From Caballeronia mineralivorans PML1(12) (GTDB lineage: Bacteria; Pseudomonadota; Gammaproteobacteria; Burkholderiales; Burkholderiaceae), in the NCBI RefSeq assembly GCF_001028175.1, contig NZ_AEJF01000093.1, positions 49,810 through 113,809 of the forward strand: a stretch of 64,000 nucleotides of DNA, read 5' to 3'. A model generated the notes under the pieces. It had not been told where the DNA came from. It saw nothing but the letters and a program-made list of their open reading frames with translations, and did not search any database. A program made the position numbers and the translations under genes. This document shows, one piece after another, positions 63,727-64,000 of this stretch; position 1 is the first letter of the stretch, and each line of letters begins with the position of its first letter.

Positions 63727-64000
63727 CCGCGGCACCGTTGCTCGTTACCTCGCTACTGCGGTTTCCTCTTCGTCGTGAACGACCTTCGTTAGAAGGCTGC
63801 GCCGATAGGCACAAGGACCCGGCAGCGCGTCTCCCACTCACACACGAGACATTCTCGACCATGCGTGCAAGCGCCGGAGCGGCTGGCGTTACGTCGGTTG
63901 CGGTTTCTATGTGTGCTTTCTCCTGGGAGCCTGTTTTGAGTCGGAAGTGCAGGATTGGATTACGGAGCGAATCGAGCACAGTCGGCCAACCAAAGATACT
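63727..64000. other. Right edge of the window
   Basis: No gene is supported in the last ~270 bases. The tRNA-linked island probably continues beyond the window. Confidence 0.5.

Noticed and set aside
1..64000. CRISPR array or direct-repeat/spacer structure
   Set aside because: No regular spaced repeats of 25-40 bases and no cas-like proteins were seen.

Overview
The window looks like a chromosomal segment of a betaproteobacterium of the Burkholderiaceae, most likely Paraburkholderia or Caballeronia. The evidence is high GC coding sequence, the FAD-dependent sugar dehydrogenase trio known from Burkholderia cepacia, a BPSS1780-type membrane protein, and the housekeeping runs xseB-ispA-dxs and yqeY-dnaG-rpoD. 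This assignment is inferred from protein recognition, not from a database search.

Region by region. 1-4.4 kb: glycogen/alpha-glucan genes (glgE running off the left edge, glgA). 4.8-9.4 kb: a DUF1345 membrane protein, then a three-gene periplasmic FAD sugar dehydrogenase (Tat small subunit, GMC flavoprotein, tri-heme cytochrome c). 9.5-13 kb: a PP1-like phosphatase, a RES/Xre toxin-antitoxin pair with its own operator, small unknown proteins and the stump of a short-chain dehydrogenase. 13.1-16.3 kb: a Pit phosphate transporter divergent from a CHAD-domain protein. 16.4-19.5 kb: molybdate control and uptake (modE facing modABC, with a near-consensus ModE box before modA). 19.5-25.6 kb: PAP2 phosphatase, polyhydroxybutyrate-depolymerase-like esterase, a DUF3563 mini-protein, ohr/ohrR, a BPSS1780 membrane protein, thrB and a small secreted protein.

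25.7-35.8 kb is the first accessory block. It holds a zwf paralogue, a tetR-EamA-hydrolase operon with a clear operator, a decayed IS5-family element, a hipBA toxin-antitoxin operon followed by a cluster of 10-bp direct repeats, and a P4-type integrase. 36-38.3 kb holds amn and a LOG-family gene. The LOG gene and polA are divergent, with start codons one base apart. 38.3-47 kb: polA, an NDH-2-like oxidoreductase, a dienelactone hydrolase, a sulfurtransferase, an isolated 314-residue protein of unknown family, and a Rieske oxygenase.

47.3-59.6 kb is mostly core: xseB-ispA-dxs (isoprenoid precursors), folE2, tsaD, a flavoprotein of the HI0933/BaiN type, then yqeY-dnaG-rpoD and a tRNA with anticodon CAU. 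From 59.6 kb to the right edge a second integrative element begins at the 3' end of that tRNA: a P4-type integrase, a broken AlpA-like regulator, and three proteins of unknown function (62.8-63.7 kb includes a membrane-anchored coiled-coil protein). This cargo and the 314-residue protein are the best places to look for something undescribed. No complete novel system can be demonstrated from the window alone.
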